Assembly (NCBI RefSeq): GCF_000294655.1
Contig: NZ_CAHP01000032.1
Coordinates: forward strand, 1-62,024
Direction: 5' to 3'
DNA from: Magnetospirillum molischianum DSM 120
GTDB taxonomy: Bacteria; Pseudomonadota; Alphaproteobacteria; Rhodospirillales; Magnetospirillaceae
DNA length: 62,024 bases
Part shown: piece after piece, positions 1 to 8,373 of the stretch
Numbering within the stretch: position 1 is the first letter of the stretch
Layout of the letters: each line of letters opens with the position of its first letter
The notes under the pieces: model-generated
Database searches by the model: none
Told to the model about the DNA's origin: nothing
What the model saw: the letters and a program-made list of their open reading frames with translations, nothing else
Translations under genes and position numbers: made by a program

Positions 1-307
1 TGCCGATGCCGTCGCCTATCGCCGCCCAGAGACCCTCCTTGGTCCTGGCTGCGACCTTCTTGAGGAAAGCCTTCAGCTTCGAGAAGGCCATCTCGATGGG
101 GTTGAAGTCGGGGCTGTAAGGCGGGAGGTACATGACTTGGGCGCCGACGGCCTCGATGGCGGCGCGGACCCCGGCGAGCTTGTGAGCGGGCAGATTGTCC
201 ATGACCACGATGTCACCTCGGGTCAGGGTCGGCGCCAGCACCTGCTCGACATAGGCCAGGAAGGCTTGGCCGTTCATCGCGCCGTCGAGAATCATCGGCG
301 CGGTCAT
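1..307 (-). CDS. IS630 transposase, C-terminal ORF (partial)
   Basis: This is the second half of the IS630 DDE transposase. It carries the second catalytic Asp in [10 protein letters not shown] and the catalytic Glu in [12 protein letters not shown]. The ATG overlaps the stop of the upstream ORF (ATGA), so translation is probably coupled or made by frameshifting, as in two-ORF IS630 elements. The stop codon lies beyond the left window edge; the equivalent protein in copy B is 121 aa. Confidence 0.8.
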   Translation of the reverse strand, partial: MTAPMILDGAMNGQAFLAYVEQVLAPTLTRGDIVVMDNLPAHKLAGVRAAIEAVGAQVMYLPPYSPDFNPIEMAFSKLKAFLKKVAARTKEGLWAAIGDGIG

Positions 308-888
308 GCGCTCAGACGAAGACCGCCGACGAAGGTGGTAGTTTTCCAATGCCCATGCGGCACCGGCGCCCGGCACCGCTCGCCGCGAGGGGCACGCCCG
401 CGGAGCCTCGCCATCTTGGTCGAGGCTCCGGTCTCGTCGATGAAGACTAGGCGCTCGGGATCAAGCTCCGGCTGGAGATCGAACCACTCATGTCGCCGCC
501 GCAGAACGTCGGGCCGTTGCTGCTCGCTGGCGTGCGCCGTTTTTTTGAAGGTCATGTCGTGGCGGTCCAGCAGGCGCCATACGCTGCTCGGGGCGATCTT
601 GCCCCCGTGTACCGCTTCCAGGTGGGCCGCGATCTCGGCCAGGGTGATGTCGGGAGTCTGCTCTACCAGCCCCAGGATCTCTTCGGCCAACGCCTCCATC
701 CGGTGCGAATGACGGTCGCCGCCACGCGGCCTCGACACGGCGTGTCCTTCCGATCGCCAGCGGCTCACCCATTTGATTGCTGTCGAGGCAGCAACCCCGA
801 ACCGCTTCGCCGCCGCACGGCATGATTGACCGCTCTCGACCGCCGAAATCACACGCTCTCGGAGATCGCGGGAAAGGGATGTCGCCAT
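304..888 (-). CDS. IS630 transposase, N-terminal ORF
   Basis: This 194-aa protein starts with a helix-turn-helix region ([22 protein letters not shown]), followed by a second winged-helix-like segment and the first catalytic Asp in VFIDETG. It ends GGLRLSA, where related single-ORF IS630 transposases continue into MTAPM; here that segment lies in the next frame. Copy A is intact up to this shared ORF junction, whereas copy B has an extra frameshift. The remainder of the catalytic core is in the overlapping ORF to the left. Confidence 0.82.
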   Translation of the reverse strand: MATSLSRDLRERVISAVESGQSCRAAAKRFGVAASTAIKWVSRWRSEGHAVSRPRGGDRHSHRMEALAEEILGLVEQTPDITLAEIAAHLEAVHGGKIAPSSVWRLLDRHDMTFKKTAHASEQQRPDVLRRRHEWFDLQPELDPERLVFIDETGASTKMARLRGRAPRGERCRAPVPHGHWKTTTFVGGLRLSA

Positions 889-1124
889 CAGGGCTGGCCT
901 CCTTCACCAGCCCAAATCTTGAATCATACTTTTCCCTAATTGGGAATCCCCAATGATTCCATATGAGTGGATGATGCTCTAGCTTTGGATGGAATTCTCC
1001 GCAGCCCCGCGACCAAAATTGGGGCGTCGATCGATATCCATCTCCACAGGTAACACGACACAACGCTTGACTTCCGCCCGCCCCACCGTCATGTTAACCA
1101 ATGAAATCTTGTTAACTACTGTGG

Positions 1125-2126
1125 ATGGCAGGGTTCCCCATGATGAAAAATCCTCCTAAGAAAAAACTCCGCCCCGATGTCGCGACTTTTATTGAAGAGA
1201 TGGCCGAGCTGCCCCTGGCCCAGCACGCAGCCTATGCCCAAAGAGAAATCAATCGGCTGCGGGACTCTCTGAGCCTAAACAGCCTAAAAACCTATCTCAG
1301 CCTACGCCGAACGGCGGTCAGAGAACGATTCGGTGTTGATGACGGAGCGTTTGACCTGTTGCGCCTTACCGATGATGAATATGCTCAGCTGCGCCAAAAT
1401 TATCAGTCCGCAGTGTCGCTGAGGCAGGCGGAACCGATTCGTATCCGTCATAGCCGGGAAATGCTGTTTACAGCCCGGGAAATGCTGAAGACCGATGATC
1501 GATATGCGCTGATTCTCGGCCTTGCGCTTCTCACCGGCCGCAGACCCAACGAGATCGCTTGTAATCCCAAGACCCGATTTGATTTCATACCAATCCCCAG
1601 CGTGCAGGCTCGTGCATGGGAGAAGTGGCACATAAGGTTCCGCGGCCAAGTGAAAACTAGGAACGCCAAAGGAACGATGACAAATTCGGCATTCACCATT
1701 CCTGTGCTTGCCCCAGCGAAAGAGATTCGCGAGGCATTCGTGCGACTGCGGGACCGCATCGCCCCCGACCTAGTGGGAATGGATTACGAAGAATTCAATC
1801 GGGCCTCCAATACCCCACTAAATCGACGATGCAAAGCCGTTTTCGGCCGGTTCTGGAGCAATGACGACAGCGCCGACCTTGCTGAAGCTCGGGTTGGAAC
1901 AAAGGCCCGTGGCAAAAGAAAGCTGGAAGGAGCGTCGGTATCGGCCCGGGATATGCGCATCATCTATGCCGAGATATGTAGCCGAATATTCAACAAGACC
2001 GGCACGAACGAAGAACGATGCAAGCCAAGCGAGTATTATGCTCGCATTTTAGGACACCGCGAAAACGACCTGACCACGGCCCAGTCTTACGCCGCAGTGG
2101 TGTTGGAAGATCTGCCCAGATCGTAG
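1125..2126 (+). CDS. TelA-like telomere resolvase (protelomerase)
   Basis: This 333-aa protein resembles the catalytic core of protelomerases, the enzymes that cut and reseal replicated hairpin telomeres of linear replicons. Recognisable blocks, in order, are LTGRRPNE, WHIRFRGQVKT, a FTIPVL strand, ARDMRIIYAEI and ARILGHRENDLTTAQSY. They match, from memory, TelA of Agrobacterium (MTGRRPYE, FNGQAKT, YEIPVL, LRHLYAE, ILGHNNNDLETSLSY). The set keeps the Arg, Lys, Arg, His and nucleophilic Tyr of the tyrosine-recombinase chemistry. The region SLKTYLSLRRTAVRERFG resembles the TelA muzzle segment, while TelA's extra N-terminal domain is missing. An ATG 15 bases downstream, behind a GCAGGG, is an alternative start. 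The gene lies between two IS630 copies. A conventional phage integrase is the main alternative, but the GQ.KT and ILGH.NDL blocks favour a resolvase. Confidence 0.78.
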   Translation: MAGFPMMKNPPKKKLRPDVATFIEEMAELPLAQHAAYAQREINRLRDSLSLNSLKTYLSLRRTAVRERFGVDDGAFDLLRLTDDEYAQLRQNYQSAVSLRQAEPIRIRHSREMLFTAREMLKTDDRYALILGLALLTGRRPNEIACNPKTRFDFIPIPSVQARAWEKWHIRFRGQVKTRNAKGTMTNSAFTIPVLAPAKEIREAFVRLRDRIAPDLVGMDYEEFNRASNTPLNRRCKAVFGRFWSNDDSADLAEARVGTKARGKRKLEGASVSARDMRIIYAEICSRIFNKTGTNEERCKPSEYYARILGHRENDLTTAQSYAAVVLEDLPRS

Positions 2127-2153
2127 ATCGGCACCTCCTCTCGTCGGCAGAAC

Positions 2154-2183
2154 GGCACCAGGTCACAGGCCAAACTTGGTGCC
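2154..2183. repeat. Hairpin downstream of the telomere resolvase gene
   Basis: GGCACCAGG pairs with CTTGGTGCC (9 bp with one G-T pair) around a 12-base loop, 28 bases after the stop codon. No T-run follows, so it is a weak terminator candidate. It is too short and too open to resemble a resolved telomere junction. Confidence 0.45.
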
Positions 2184-2480
2184 TCTCCTGCGAACAACCG
2201 CCGTCTCATCCATCCTATGGACTATCTCTGCATTTAATAAAAAGCCCCGCGCCAATAGTATAGACGGCCACGTCGGGCGGCGCGTGCGAGCGCTCATGAT
2301 GATTCATGGTGTCTCTTTGAGCCGACTTTCGAGCGTTATTGGCATCTCGTGCCAAAACTTTACAAATACGAGCGTGGTATTGATCGGATCGGGGCCTCTC
2401 GGCTCTATCAAATCGCAACGGCTCTCGGCGTCTCGCCAGAATTCTTCTTTGAAGAATTAGGAGCCCCACGGCCGGGGTTA
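2176..2480 (+). pseudogene. XRE-family HTH regulator, frameshifted and truncated
   Basis: The first frame encodes GHVGRRVRALMMIHGVSLSR and a helix ending ISCQN. The sequence then continues in another frame with YKYERGIDRIGASRLYQIA and GVSPEFFFEELG. Together these give the standard helix-turn-helix of alphaproteobacterial XRE regulators, but a one-frame shift at about 2350 separates the halves. The gene runs straight into the end of IS630 copy B (TA at 2479-2480), so its 3' end was probably interrupted by that insertion. The true start is not clear. Confidence 0.65.
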
Positions 2481-2493
2481 GAGCATTTTCCGT

Positions 2494-2859
2494 TCAATCG
2501 CGGTCATAACCTGCGGCTGCGAAATATTTGATGCACTCGTCTGGTGTGAAGGTGCCGATGCCGTCGCCTATCGCCGCCCAGAGACCCTCCTTGGTCCTGG
2601 CTGCGACCTTCTTGAGGAAAGCCTTCAGCTTCGAGAAGGCCATCTCGATGGGGTTGAAGTCGGGGCTGTAAGGCGGGAGGTACATGACTTGGGCGCCGAC
2701 GGCCTCGATGGCGGCGCGGACCCCGGCGAGCTTGTGAGCGGGCAGATTGTCCATGACCACGATGTCACCTCGGGTCAGGGTCGGCGCCAGCACCTGCTCG
2801 ACATAGGCCAGGAAGGCTTGGCCGTTCATCGCGCCGTCGAGAATCATCGGCGCGGTCAT
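2494..2859 (-). CDS. IS630 transposase, C-terminal ORF (copy B)
   Basis: This 121-aa ORF contains the second and third members of the DDE triad ([21 protein letters not shown]). It starts MTAPMILDG at an ATG overlapping the upstream stop, and ends in the Rhodospirillales-style IS630 tail [15 protein letters not shown]. It is intact itself, but the partner ORF that supplies the DNA-binding domain and first catalytic Asp is frameshifted. Confidence 0.8.
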   Translation of the reverse strand: MTAPMILDGAMNGQAFLAYVEQVLAPTLTRGDIVVMDNLPAHKLAGVRAAIEAVGAQVMYLPPYSPDFNPIEMAFSKLKAFLKKVAARTKEGLWAAIGDGIGTFTPDECIKYFAAAGYDRD

Positions 2860-3441
2860 GCGCTCAGACGAAGACCGCCGACGAAGGTGGTAGTTTTCCA
2901 ATGCCCATGCGGCACCGGCGCCCGGCACCGCTCGCCGCGAGGGGCACGCCCGCGGAGCCTCGCCATCTTGGTCGAGGCTCCGGTCTCGTCGATGAAGACT
3001 AGGCGCTCGGGATCAAGCTCCGGCTGGAGATCGAACCACTCATGTCGCCGCCGCAGAACGTCGGGCCGTTGCTGCTCGCTGGCGTGCGTCCGTTTTTTTG
3101 AAGGTCATGTCGTGGCGGTCCAGCAGGCGCCATACGCTGCTCGGGGCGATCTTGCCCCCGTGTACCGCTTCCAGGTGGGCCGCGATCTCGGCCAGGGTGA
3201 TGTCGGGAGTCTGCTCTACCAGCCCCAGGATCTCTTCGGCCAACGCCTCCATCCGGTGCGAATGACGGTCGCCGCCACGCGGCCTCGACACGGCGTGTCC
3301 TTCCGATCGCCAGCGGCTCACCCATTTGATTGCTGTCGAGGCAGCAACCCCGAACCGCTTCGCCGCCGCGCGGCATGATTGACCGCTCTCGACCGCCGAA
3401 ATCAGACGCTGCCGAAGATCCGTGGAAAGGGATGTCGCCAT
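2856..3441 (-). pseudogene. IS630 transposase, N-terminal ORF, frameshifted (copy B)
   Basis: The start MATSLSTDLRQRLISAVESG parallels copy A. Near 3089 the sequence reads gtgcgtccg where copy A has gtgcgccg: one inserted T. The frame breaks after DMTFKKT, and the first catalytic Asp region (FIDETG) sits out of frame. The adjacent run of seven T bases is the same length in both copies, so the event is an insertion beside the run rather than slippage within it. Confidence 0.8.
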
Positions 3442-3534
3442 CAGGGCTGGCCTCCTTCACCAGCCCCAATCTTGAATCATACTTTTCCCTAATTGGGAAT
3501 CCCCAATGATTCCATATGAGTGGATGATGCTCTA

Positions 3535-3888
3535 GCACCATCATGCGCTGCCGCGGCGGTCACCGGCCATTTGCGGATCAGCCCATGCGCCCGGTCCGCC
3601 GAAATATGGTTCTTATAGCCGAAAGACGGAACGGCCAGATCGACCTGAGGCTGGACGTCCTCGCGCGGCTTGGCCTTCGAATATTTCACCGTCCAGCGGG
3701 CGTCGCGGTCCTTTTGGCGCAGTTTGGCAGGCTTGTCCTTCCAAGCGTCGGGAATTTGCCCCGCCTTGATTGCCGCCTTTTCGCCATCGGTGTTGCGCTG
3801 CTTGGGGGTGGCCACGATTGTGGCGTCCAACAATTGCCCCGACATCGCCAGATACCCCGCCTCGCGCAAGGCCCCCACCGCCAGGGTT
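3535..3888 (-). pseudogene. IS5-family transposase fragment
   Basis: The readable piece starts LREAGYLAMSGQLLDATIV and includes KPAKLRQKDRDARWTVKYSK and SFGYKNHISADRAHGLIR, the middle of an IS5-type (DDE_Tnp_1) transposase. It is related to, but clearly diverged from, the transposase at 21438. The N-terminal third is replaced by unrelated sequence, and the C-terminal part ends where IS630 copy B inserted (TA at 3533). Confidence 0.8.
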
Positions 3889-4098
3889 TTTGGAGGTGTC
3901 CAGCTCGTTGGCTCCCTTGGCGTCGAACTGTGCCGTCAGGCCTTCGGCCGAGATCGTTTCCTTGCGATCGCCCTTGGCGACGCTGGTCACCAGCACCTGA
4001 CCGACGGTCTGGGGACCGGCCTCGACCTTGCGGGCGTAGCCCTTGGCGGTGACCCCGGATAGCAGCGCCGGGTTGATCCCCTCGACCGTGCCAAGCGA
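3889..4098 (-). pseudogene. Unidentified coding remnant between traL and the IS5 fragment
   Basis: One frame gives about 70 residues of protein-like sequence (SLGTVEGINPALLSGVTAKG, then VGQVLVTSVAKGDRKETIS and LTAQFDAKGANELDTSK) without start or stop of its own. The abrupt junction with the IS5 fragment at DTSK suggests the element inserted here. I do not recognise the family; a plasmid or phage structural protein is possible. Confidence 0.4.
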
Positions 4099-4103
4099 GA
4101 ACT

Positions 4104-4545
4104 GAGATGCCGCTTCAGCATCTGCTCCATGTCGCGGCCGAACGTCTCCGGCTTGACCGCCGGGATCGTCACCAGGGCATGGACCCGGCCCTGGTGGGTC
4201 TGTAGGCGTTGCTCTCTTCGAAGCTTTTGCCGTTACGAACCGGGCGGCCGAAATACTCGTTGATCCACACCACCACCGGCACATCGGGGATGTTGCGGCA
4301 CAGGCTGATGAAGCCCTCGGTGGTGTCGGGCAGCGCCTGAGACCGCCAGTGATCACGGTGTGGAAGCGGACCCCATGCCCTGCCTCGGCCAGCAGCGGAA
4401 TCACCTCATTTTGCAACAGGTAGGAGCACAAGGGGACGAAGGTGCTGGCCCCGTTATCGACCACCATCACCGGCGCGGACTCATCGCCGTCACCCTCGGC
4501 CATGATCCGCTCGACCAACTGGTCGAAGGCACGGGGTATGCCGCC
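4104..4545 (-). pseudogene. TraL-like conjugal transfer protein, degraded
   Basis: The sequence VVDNGASTFVPLCSYLLQNE, then AGHGVRFHTVITGG and, after frame changes, IPAVKPETFGRDMEQMLK matches the middle and C-terminal parts of plasmid TraL proteins, which are ParA/MinD-like ATPases of conjugation systems. The N-terminal P-loop part is absent, and at least two frameshifts separate the readable blocks. It points to a former conjugative plasmid or integrative element at this spot. Confidence 0.65.
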
Positions 4546-4759
4546 AGAAAATTATGAGCGGCCACCTTGAATCCCCCCTCCCCCATATCCTTATAGCCAA
4601 CAAGACATAGATAATGCCTTGTATGTTTATTACCAAAGCAGCGCCCCATCCACATGGCGATGCGTCTGCTGTTAGCAGCTTTTTTCCCTCTTTACGTGAG
4701 TTAAATAAAAACCTTATCGCATCGGCTCCCTCCCTCTCCCCAGCCCTAAGAGGATCGCG
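4546..4759 (+). promoter_or_regulatory. Leader region of the chemosensory-stressosome locus
   Basis: No gene is visible in these 214 bases. TTGAAT at 4567 and TTATAG at 4591, 18 bases apart, could be a sigma-70 type promoter. The first gene has a good ribosome site (AGAGGA, six bases before its ATG). The boundary with the traL remnant is immediately upstream, so the promoter may have been brought or changed by the mobile DNA. Confidence 0.25.
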
Positions 4760-6706
4760 ATGGCTCTTGTGAAGAAATCCGGCGTGGCCGCCAAGCCAGC
4801 GGCGGCGACCAGCCGTGGTCTTGATGACGATGCTGGCGTTGCTGGTGTCGGTAACTCATCTCGATTAGTTGCCGAGGCTCAGAAACGAAAAGCCAGGACG
4901 TTTGCCCGCCAGCAAAAGGTCGCTGAACGGGTTGCCGCCGCCACCTCGGAACTCGCCAGCGGAATCGCCGAGGCGACCAGTGCGGCAGAGGAACTGCGCA
5001 AGGCATCCGACCAAATCGCGGCTGGTGCCGAGGAGGCAGCCAACGCCGCCCAGGAATCACTGAAAGCGGTCAGTCGCAGCACGATTCTCATCGCGACCGG
5101 CAAGGAAAGCGCTGACAACACGGTGAGCAAGACCGAGGCGCTGCAAACCATGGTGATCGATGTCGGCCGTCAGATCGGCAACTCGATCAGTGCCATCGCG
5201 CGGGCGTCCGAGCGCCAGGAGACATCAGTCCGGATGGTCAAAGAACTGGAACAGCAGGCCCAGACCATCAGTGACGTCGTTAAAGCCGTCGCCCGGATCG
5301 CCGACCAAACCAATTTGTTGGCACTGAATGCCGCGATCGAAGCGGCGCGGGCCGGTCAGCATGGCAAGGGATTTGCCGTCGTCGCCGACGAGGTTCGTAC
5401 CCTCGCCGAAACCAGTGAGAAGTCCGCCCGCGACATCCAAGAACTGATCGTACAGATTCAGAAGGATGTCAAAGCCATCGCCGAGGGGATCACGGCCTCT
5501 GCCCTCGCCGCCCGCGAAGAAGTCGAGAAAGGTCGCCAGGTCACCGAGTCTCTGGAGGTCATTCGCCAGGAAATGGCCGATGTCATCGTCGGGTCGCGCG
5601 AGATCGCCAAGTCCAACGATGAATCCGCCGCCGCCGCCAAAGAGGCGATGAAGGGCGCCGAGGTCATCGCCGCTGCCGCCGAAGAACAGGGTGCCGCCTG
5701 TCAAGAAGCAAGCAAGACCGTTGAGCAGCAATCGCTGGCCCTGCTTCAAAGCGAACAGGCAGCGCAGGAACTGTCGGAACTGGCCGACGAGTTGAAGAAT
5801 GCCACCGATATCGGCAAAAGCGCTGAAGAGGTTGCTTCCGCCGCTGAGGAGCTGTCCAGCGCGGTCGAAGAAATCAACCGGGCCGCAGCCCAGATCATGA
5901 CGGCCTTGGAGCAGATCAACAAAGGCTCGCAGCAACAGGCCGCCGCAACTCAACAATCCTCCGCCGCCATCGCCCAGATCGAACGCAGTGCACTTCTCGC
6001 ACAGCAACGGTCACAGCAATCGGTAGAAAAGGCCACCTCGATCGCCGAGATGCTCGACCGGAACCGCAAGATTGTCGATGCCCTGATCGAAGGGGTCGGC
6101 AGATCGGTCGAATCCGGCCGCCAGAGCCGCGACCAGATCGTCGCCCTGGAACAGATCAGTCGCCGTATCGACAAAATTGTCGATGCCATCACCACCGTGT
6201 CGATCCAGACCAACATGTTGGCGGTCAACGGTTCGGTCGAAGCCGCTCGTGCCGGTGAGTTCGGTAAGGGCTTTGCCGTGGTTTCAACCGACATCCGCAA
6301 CCTGGCCCGCGATTCGGCGGAAAACGCCGACCGGATCAAAGACACTGTGAAAGCGATTCAGGATCAGATTGTCGCGGTTCGCTCCGACCTCAGCGAAATC
6401 GCCGAAGCCGCCGCTCTCGAAGTTGAAAAGAACCGGGCAACCTCCGCCAGTCTTGAAGTGATCGGCACCGAGACAGCTCAGGTTCTGAAAGGCAACTACG
6501 AAATCTTGAGTGGTGCCGCTGAAATCACAAAGGGAGTCAAGGAGGTACAGACTGCCGTCGAGCAGGTTGCCGCCGCCGCCCAGCAGGCCAACCGTGCGTC
6601 GAGCGAAGCCTCGATTGCCGCCAAGGAGCAAGCCAAGGGAGCGGAAGAACTTGCCGCCGCCATCGAGGAGATCGCTTCCCTAGCCGACGAATTGCAGGCC
6701 GGCTGA
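4760..6706 (+). CDS. Soluble double-headed methyl-accepting chemotaxis protein (DosM-like)
   Basis: This is a 648-aa chemoreceptor with no transmembrane helix and no recognisable ligand-binding domain. It carries two complete coiled-coil signalling modules. The first hairpin tip is near residues 178-228 ([18 protein letters not shown], then [16 protein letters not shown]) and the second near 475-528 ([18 protein letters not shown], then [16 protein letters not shown]). Heptad-rich Ala/Glu/Gln segments with possible methylation sites (EE/QQ pairs) separate them. In Vibrio cholerae a receptor with two signalling tips, DosM, stabilises cytoplasmic arrays made of two facing CheA/CheW baseplates; this layout suggests the same job. 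What it senses is not visible, so input probably comes from a partner. It is the first gene of the locus, 29 bases before the CheW gene. Confidence 0.9.
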   Translation: MALVKKSGVAAKPAAATSRGLDDDAGVAGVGNSSRLVAEAQKRKARTFARQQKVAERVAAATSELASGIAEATSAAEELRKASDQIAAGAEEAANAAQESLKAVSRSTILIATGKESADNTVSKTEALQTMVIDVGRQIGNSISAIARASERQETSVRMVKELEQQAQTISDVVKAVARIADQTNLLALNAAIEAARAGQHGKGFAVVADEVRTLAETSEKSARDIQELIVQIQKDVKAIAEGITASALAAREEVEKGRQVTESLEVIRQEMADVIVGSREIAKSNDESAAAAKEAMKGAEVIAAAAEEQGAACQEASKTVEQQSLALLQSEQAAQELSELADELKNATDIGKSAEEVASAAEELSSAVEEINRAAAQIMTALEQINKGSQQQAAATQQSSAAIAQIERSALLAQQRSQQSVEKATSIAEMLDRNRKIVDALIEGVGRSVESGRQSRDQIVALEQISRRIDKIVDAITTVSIQTNMLAVNGSVEAARAGEFGKGFAVVSTDIRNLARDSAENADRIKDTVKAIQDQIVAVRSDLSEIAEAAALEVEKNRATSASLEVIGTETAQVLKGNYEILSGAAEITKGVKEVQTAVEQVAAAAQQANRASSEASIAAKEQAKGAEELAAAIEEIASLADELQAG

Positions 6707-6735
6707 CGGCTTGAGCTCCAGCGGAGGAAACATCC

Positions 6736-8319
6736 ATGACAGCTCTTGCCGACCCCGAGGGTGACGGCCTGAACGGTACGGACCACCCCCAGGGAGGGGA
6801 ACCCGGCCGGGGCGATGCACGCCAGTTCGTTATCTTTCACGTCCAGGCAGAAAGCTTTGCCGTCGCCTTGTCCGATGTCCAGGAAATCATCCGCATGCCG
6901 GACGTCGTTCGGGTACCGATGAGTCCAGGCGCTTTGGAAGGACTAGCCAATCTGCGCGGCACGGTTCTTCCCGTGGTCAACCTTCGTCACGCGTTTGGTT
7001 TCACTCAAACGGCACATGACGATTCCACCCGCGTCGTCGTGCTTGATCTGGGGCGACCGGTCGGGATGGTGGTCGATCGGATGGCCAACGTTGTCACCGT
7101 CGAGGCCAGCAGTATCGAACCGGCTTCCAGCATCCAGGGCACCATTGATACCGATCTTTTGACCGGCATGATTAAAGCAGACGACGGACAATCGATGGTG
7201 ATGATCCTGGATGCGGGCCAAGTCATTCGCCGCGAGTTCAAGGATCTGGCGAACCGTGCCGAGACTCTGGGCAGCACCACTCAAGCCACGACCAGCGTTC
7301 ATCGCAACGAAGACAAGGATGTCGAAACCGCAACCGACGAAGATCAGTTGGTCAGCTTTGAGGTCGCGGAACAGGAATATGCTTTTCCAATCGAGCAGGT
7401 GCAGGAAATCGTGCAGATGCCCGATAGCGTCAGCCATATCCCCAATGCGGCGTCACACGTCCTTGGGGTGATCACCCTGCGCAACCGGCTGCTACCTCTG
7501 GTGTCGCTCCGCGAGATGTTCGGCCTGCCCGGAACCACACTGAGCGAGGCCAACAAAGTCGTGGTGGTATCGCTGGGAGGTGGGCTGTCGGTCGGGGTGG
7601 TGATGGACAGCGTAAAGGAGGTTCTGCGCGTCAACCGCTCGGTGATCGATCCGATGCCAAGCCTGCTGTCGCAGGATCAGAGCCTAAGCGACATCCAGTC
7701 GATCTGTCGCCTGCAAGACGGCAAACGGCTGGTGTCGGTGTTGTCGGCGGAACGGATGTTCAACGCCACCGACCTGCGCAAAGTGATCGCAAACAACGAC
7801 GACGAGGCGGGCATGCAGTCGGGCGAGACGGATGAAGACGCCAGAACGGTCGAGGTCGATGACGAGGAACAGTTCGTCGTCTTTCGGCTGATGGACGAGG
7901 AATACGGCGTTCCCATCGATGCGATCCAGGAAATCGTCCGGGTTCCAGAGGAATTGACCCGCGTACCGAAGACACCCGCTTTCATCGAGGGAGTCATCAA
8001 CCTGCGCGGTGTGGTGCTGCCGGTCGTCGATCAGCGCCGCCGCTTCGGATTGAGCGGGATCGACCGCAACGACCGTCAACGAATCATGGTGTTCACGATC
8101 AGAGGCATCCGCACGGGCTTCATCGTCGATTCGGTGTCGGAGGTGATGCGCATCCCCGCCCGCTTCATCGGCGCGGCGCCCGACCTGTCGGAAGAACAGC
8201 GCCGCCTGATCCGTCGCGTTGCCAATCTGGAGCATCTGAAGCGGATGATCCTGCTGTTGGAAGTGACCCAATTGCTGAACGTGCAGGAACTGGATGTGTT
8301 AAGCGGAGACGCCGCATAA
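6736..8319 (+). CDS. Triple CheW-domain scaffold protein
   Basis: This 527-aa protein is built of three CheW domains: about residues 30-160 (FVIFHVQAESFAVALSDVQE), 190-345 (LVSFEVAEQEYAFPIEQVQE) and 375-515 (FVVFRLMDEEYGVPIDAIQE). Acidic linkers separate them. Each domain has the typical LANLRGTVLPVVNLR-like core (second copy: ITLRNRLLPLVSLR). CheW couples receptors to CheA, so a three-headed version could bridge several receptor or kinase contacts and set array geometry. The ATG follows CAGCGGAGG. Fused CheWs occur in several alphaproteobacterial chemosensory clusters, but three in one chain is unusual. Confidence 0.92.
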   Translation: MTALADPEGDGLNGTDHPQGGEPGRGDARQFVIFHVQAESFAVALSDVQEIIRMPDVVRVPMSPGALEGLANLRGTVLPVVNLRHAFGFTQTAHDDSTRVVVLDLGRPVGMVVDRMANVVTVEASSIEPASSIQGTIDTDLLTGMIKADDGQSMVMILDAGQVIRREFKDLANRAETLGSTTQATTSVHRNEDKDVETATDEDQLVSFEVAEQEYAFPIEQVQEIVQMPDSVSHIPNAASHVLGVITLRNRLLPLVSLREMFGLPGTTLSEANKVVVVSLGGGLSVGVVMDSVKEVLRVNRSVIDPMPSLLSQDQSLSDIQSICRLQDGKRLVSVLSAERMFNATDLRKVIANNDDEAGMQSGETDEDARTVEVDDEEQFVVFRLMDEEYGVPIDAIQEIVRVPEELTRVPKTPAFIEGVINLRGVVLPVVDQRRRFGLSGIDRNDRQRIMVFTIRGIRTGFIVDSVSEVMRIPARFIGAAPDLSEEQRRLIRRVANLEHLKRMILLLEVTQLLNVQELDVLSGDAA

Positions 8320-8373
8320 CGCACTTATTCGCCAATCCGAGCAACGGGACCAAGCGACGGAGTGTGGTGATAC

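Larger units (their letters stand above)
1..979 (-). mobile_element. IS630-family insertion sequence, copy A (3' part cut by window edge)
   Basis: This is the transposase-bearing element seen again in full at 2481-3532. The retained terminus reads GATGATGCTC followed by the TA dinucleotide at 980-981, the target duplication typical of IS630/Tc1. The other terminus lies left of the window: position 1 corresponds to 2553 of copy B. The two copies differ by a few substitutions and one inserted base in copy B. Both have the same orientation and flank the segment 982-2478. Confidence 0.88.
2481..3532 (-). mobile_element. IS630-family insertion sequence, copy B (complete, 1052 bp)
   Basis: The ends are GAGCATTTTCCGTTCA and, on the complement, GAGCATCATCCACTCA: imperfect inverted repeats matching at 12 of 16 positions. 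Each is bordered by TA (2479-2480 and 3533-3534), consistent with IS630 target duplication. The transposase reading frame is damaged, so this copy could only move in trans. It inserted beside or into an IS5-family transposase gene on its right and the XRE gene on its left. Confidence 0.9.

Noticed and set aside
982-2480. A telomere-like long palindrome next to the resolvase gene
   Set aside because: I looked for a long perfect inverted repeat such as resolved telomeres need. Only short ones are present (TCGATCGA, two GTTAAC, the 9-bp hairpin at 2154). The target site may lie outside the window.
3613-4518. A single 301-aa protein across the traL/IS5 remnant region
   Set aside because: The frame is open by chance; it passes through parts of traL, an unknown remnant and IS5 in changing frames, so it is not one gene.
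5225-6007. A 260-codon minus-strand open frame inside the double-tip receptor gene
   Set aside because: It is the mirror of the regular heptad codons of the receptor; the Gly/Leu/Asp-rich product is an artefact of that repetition.
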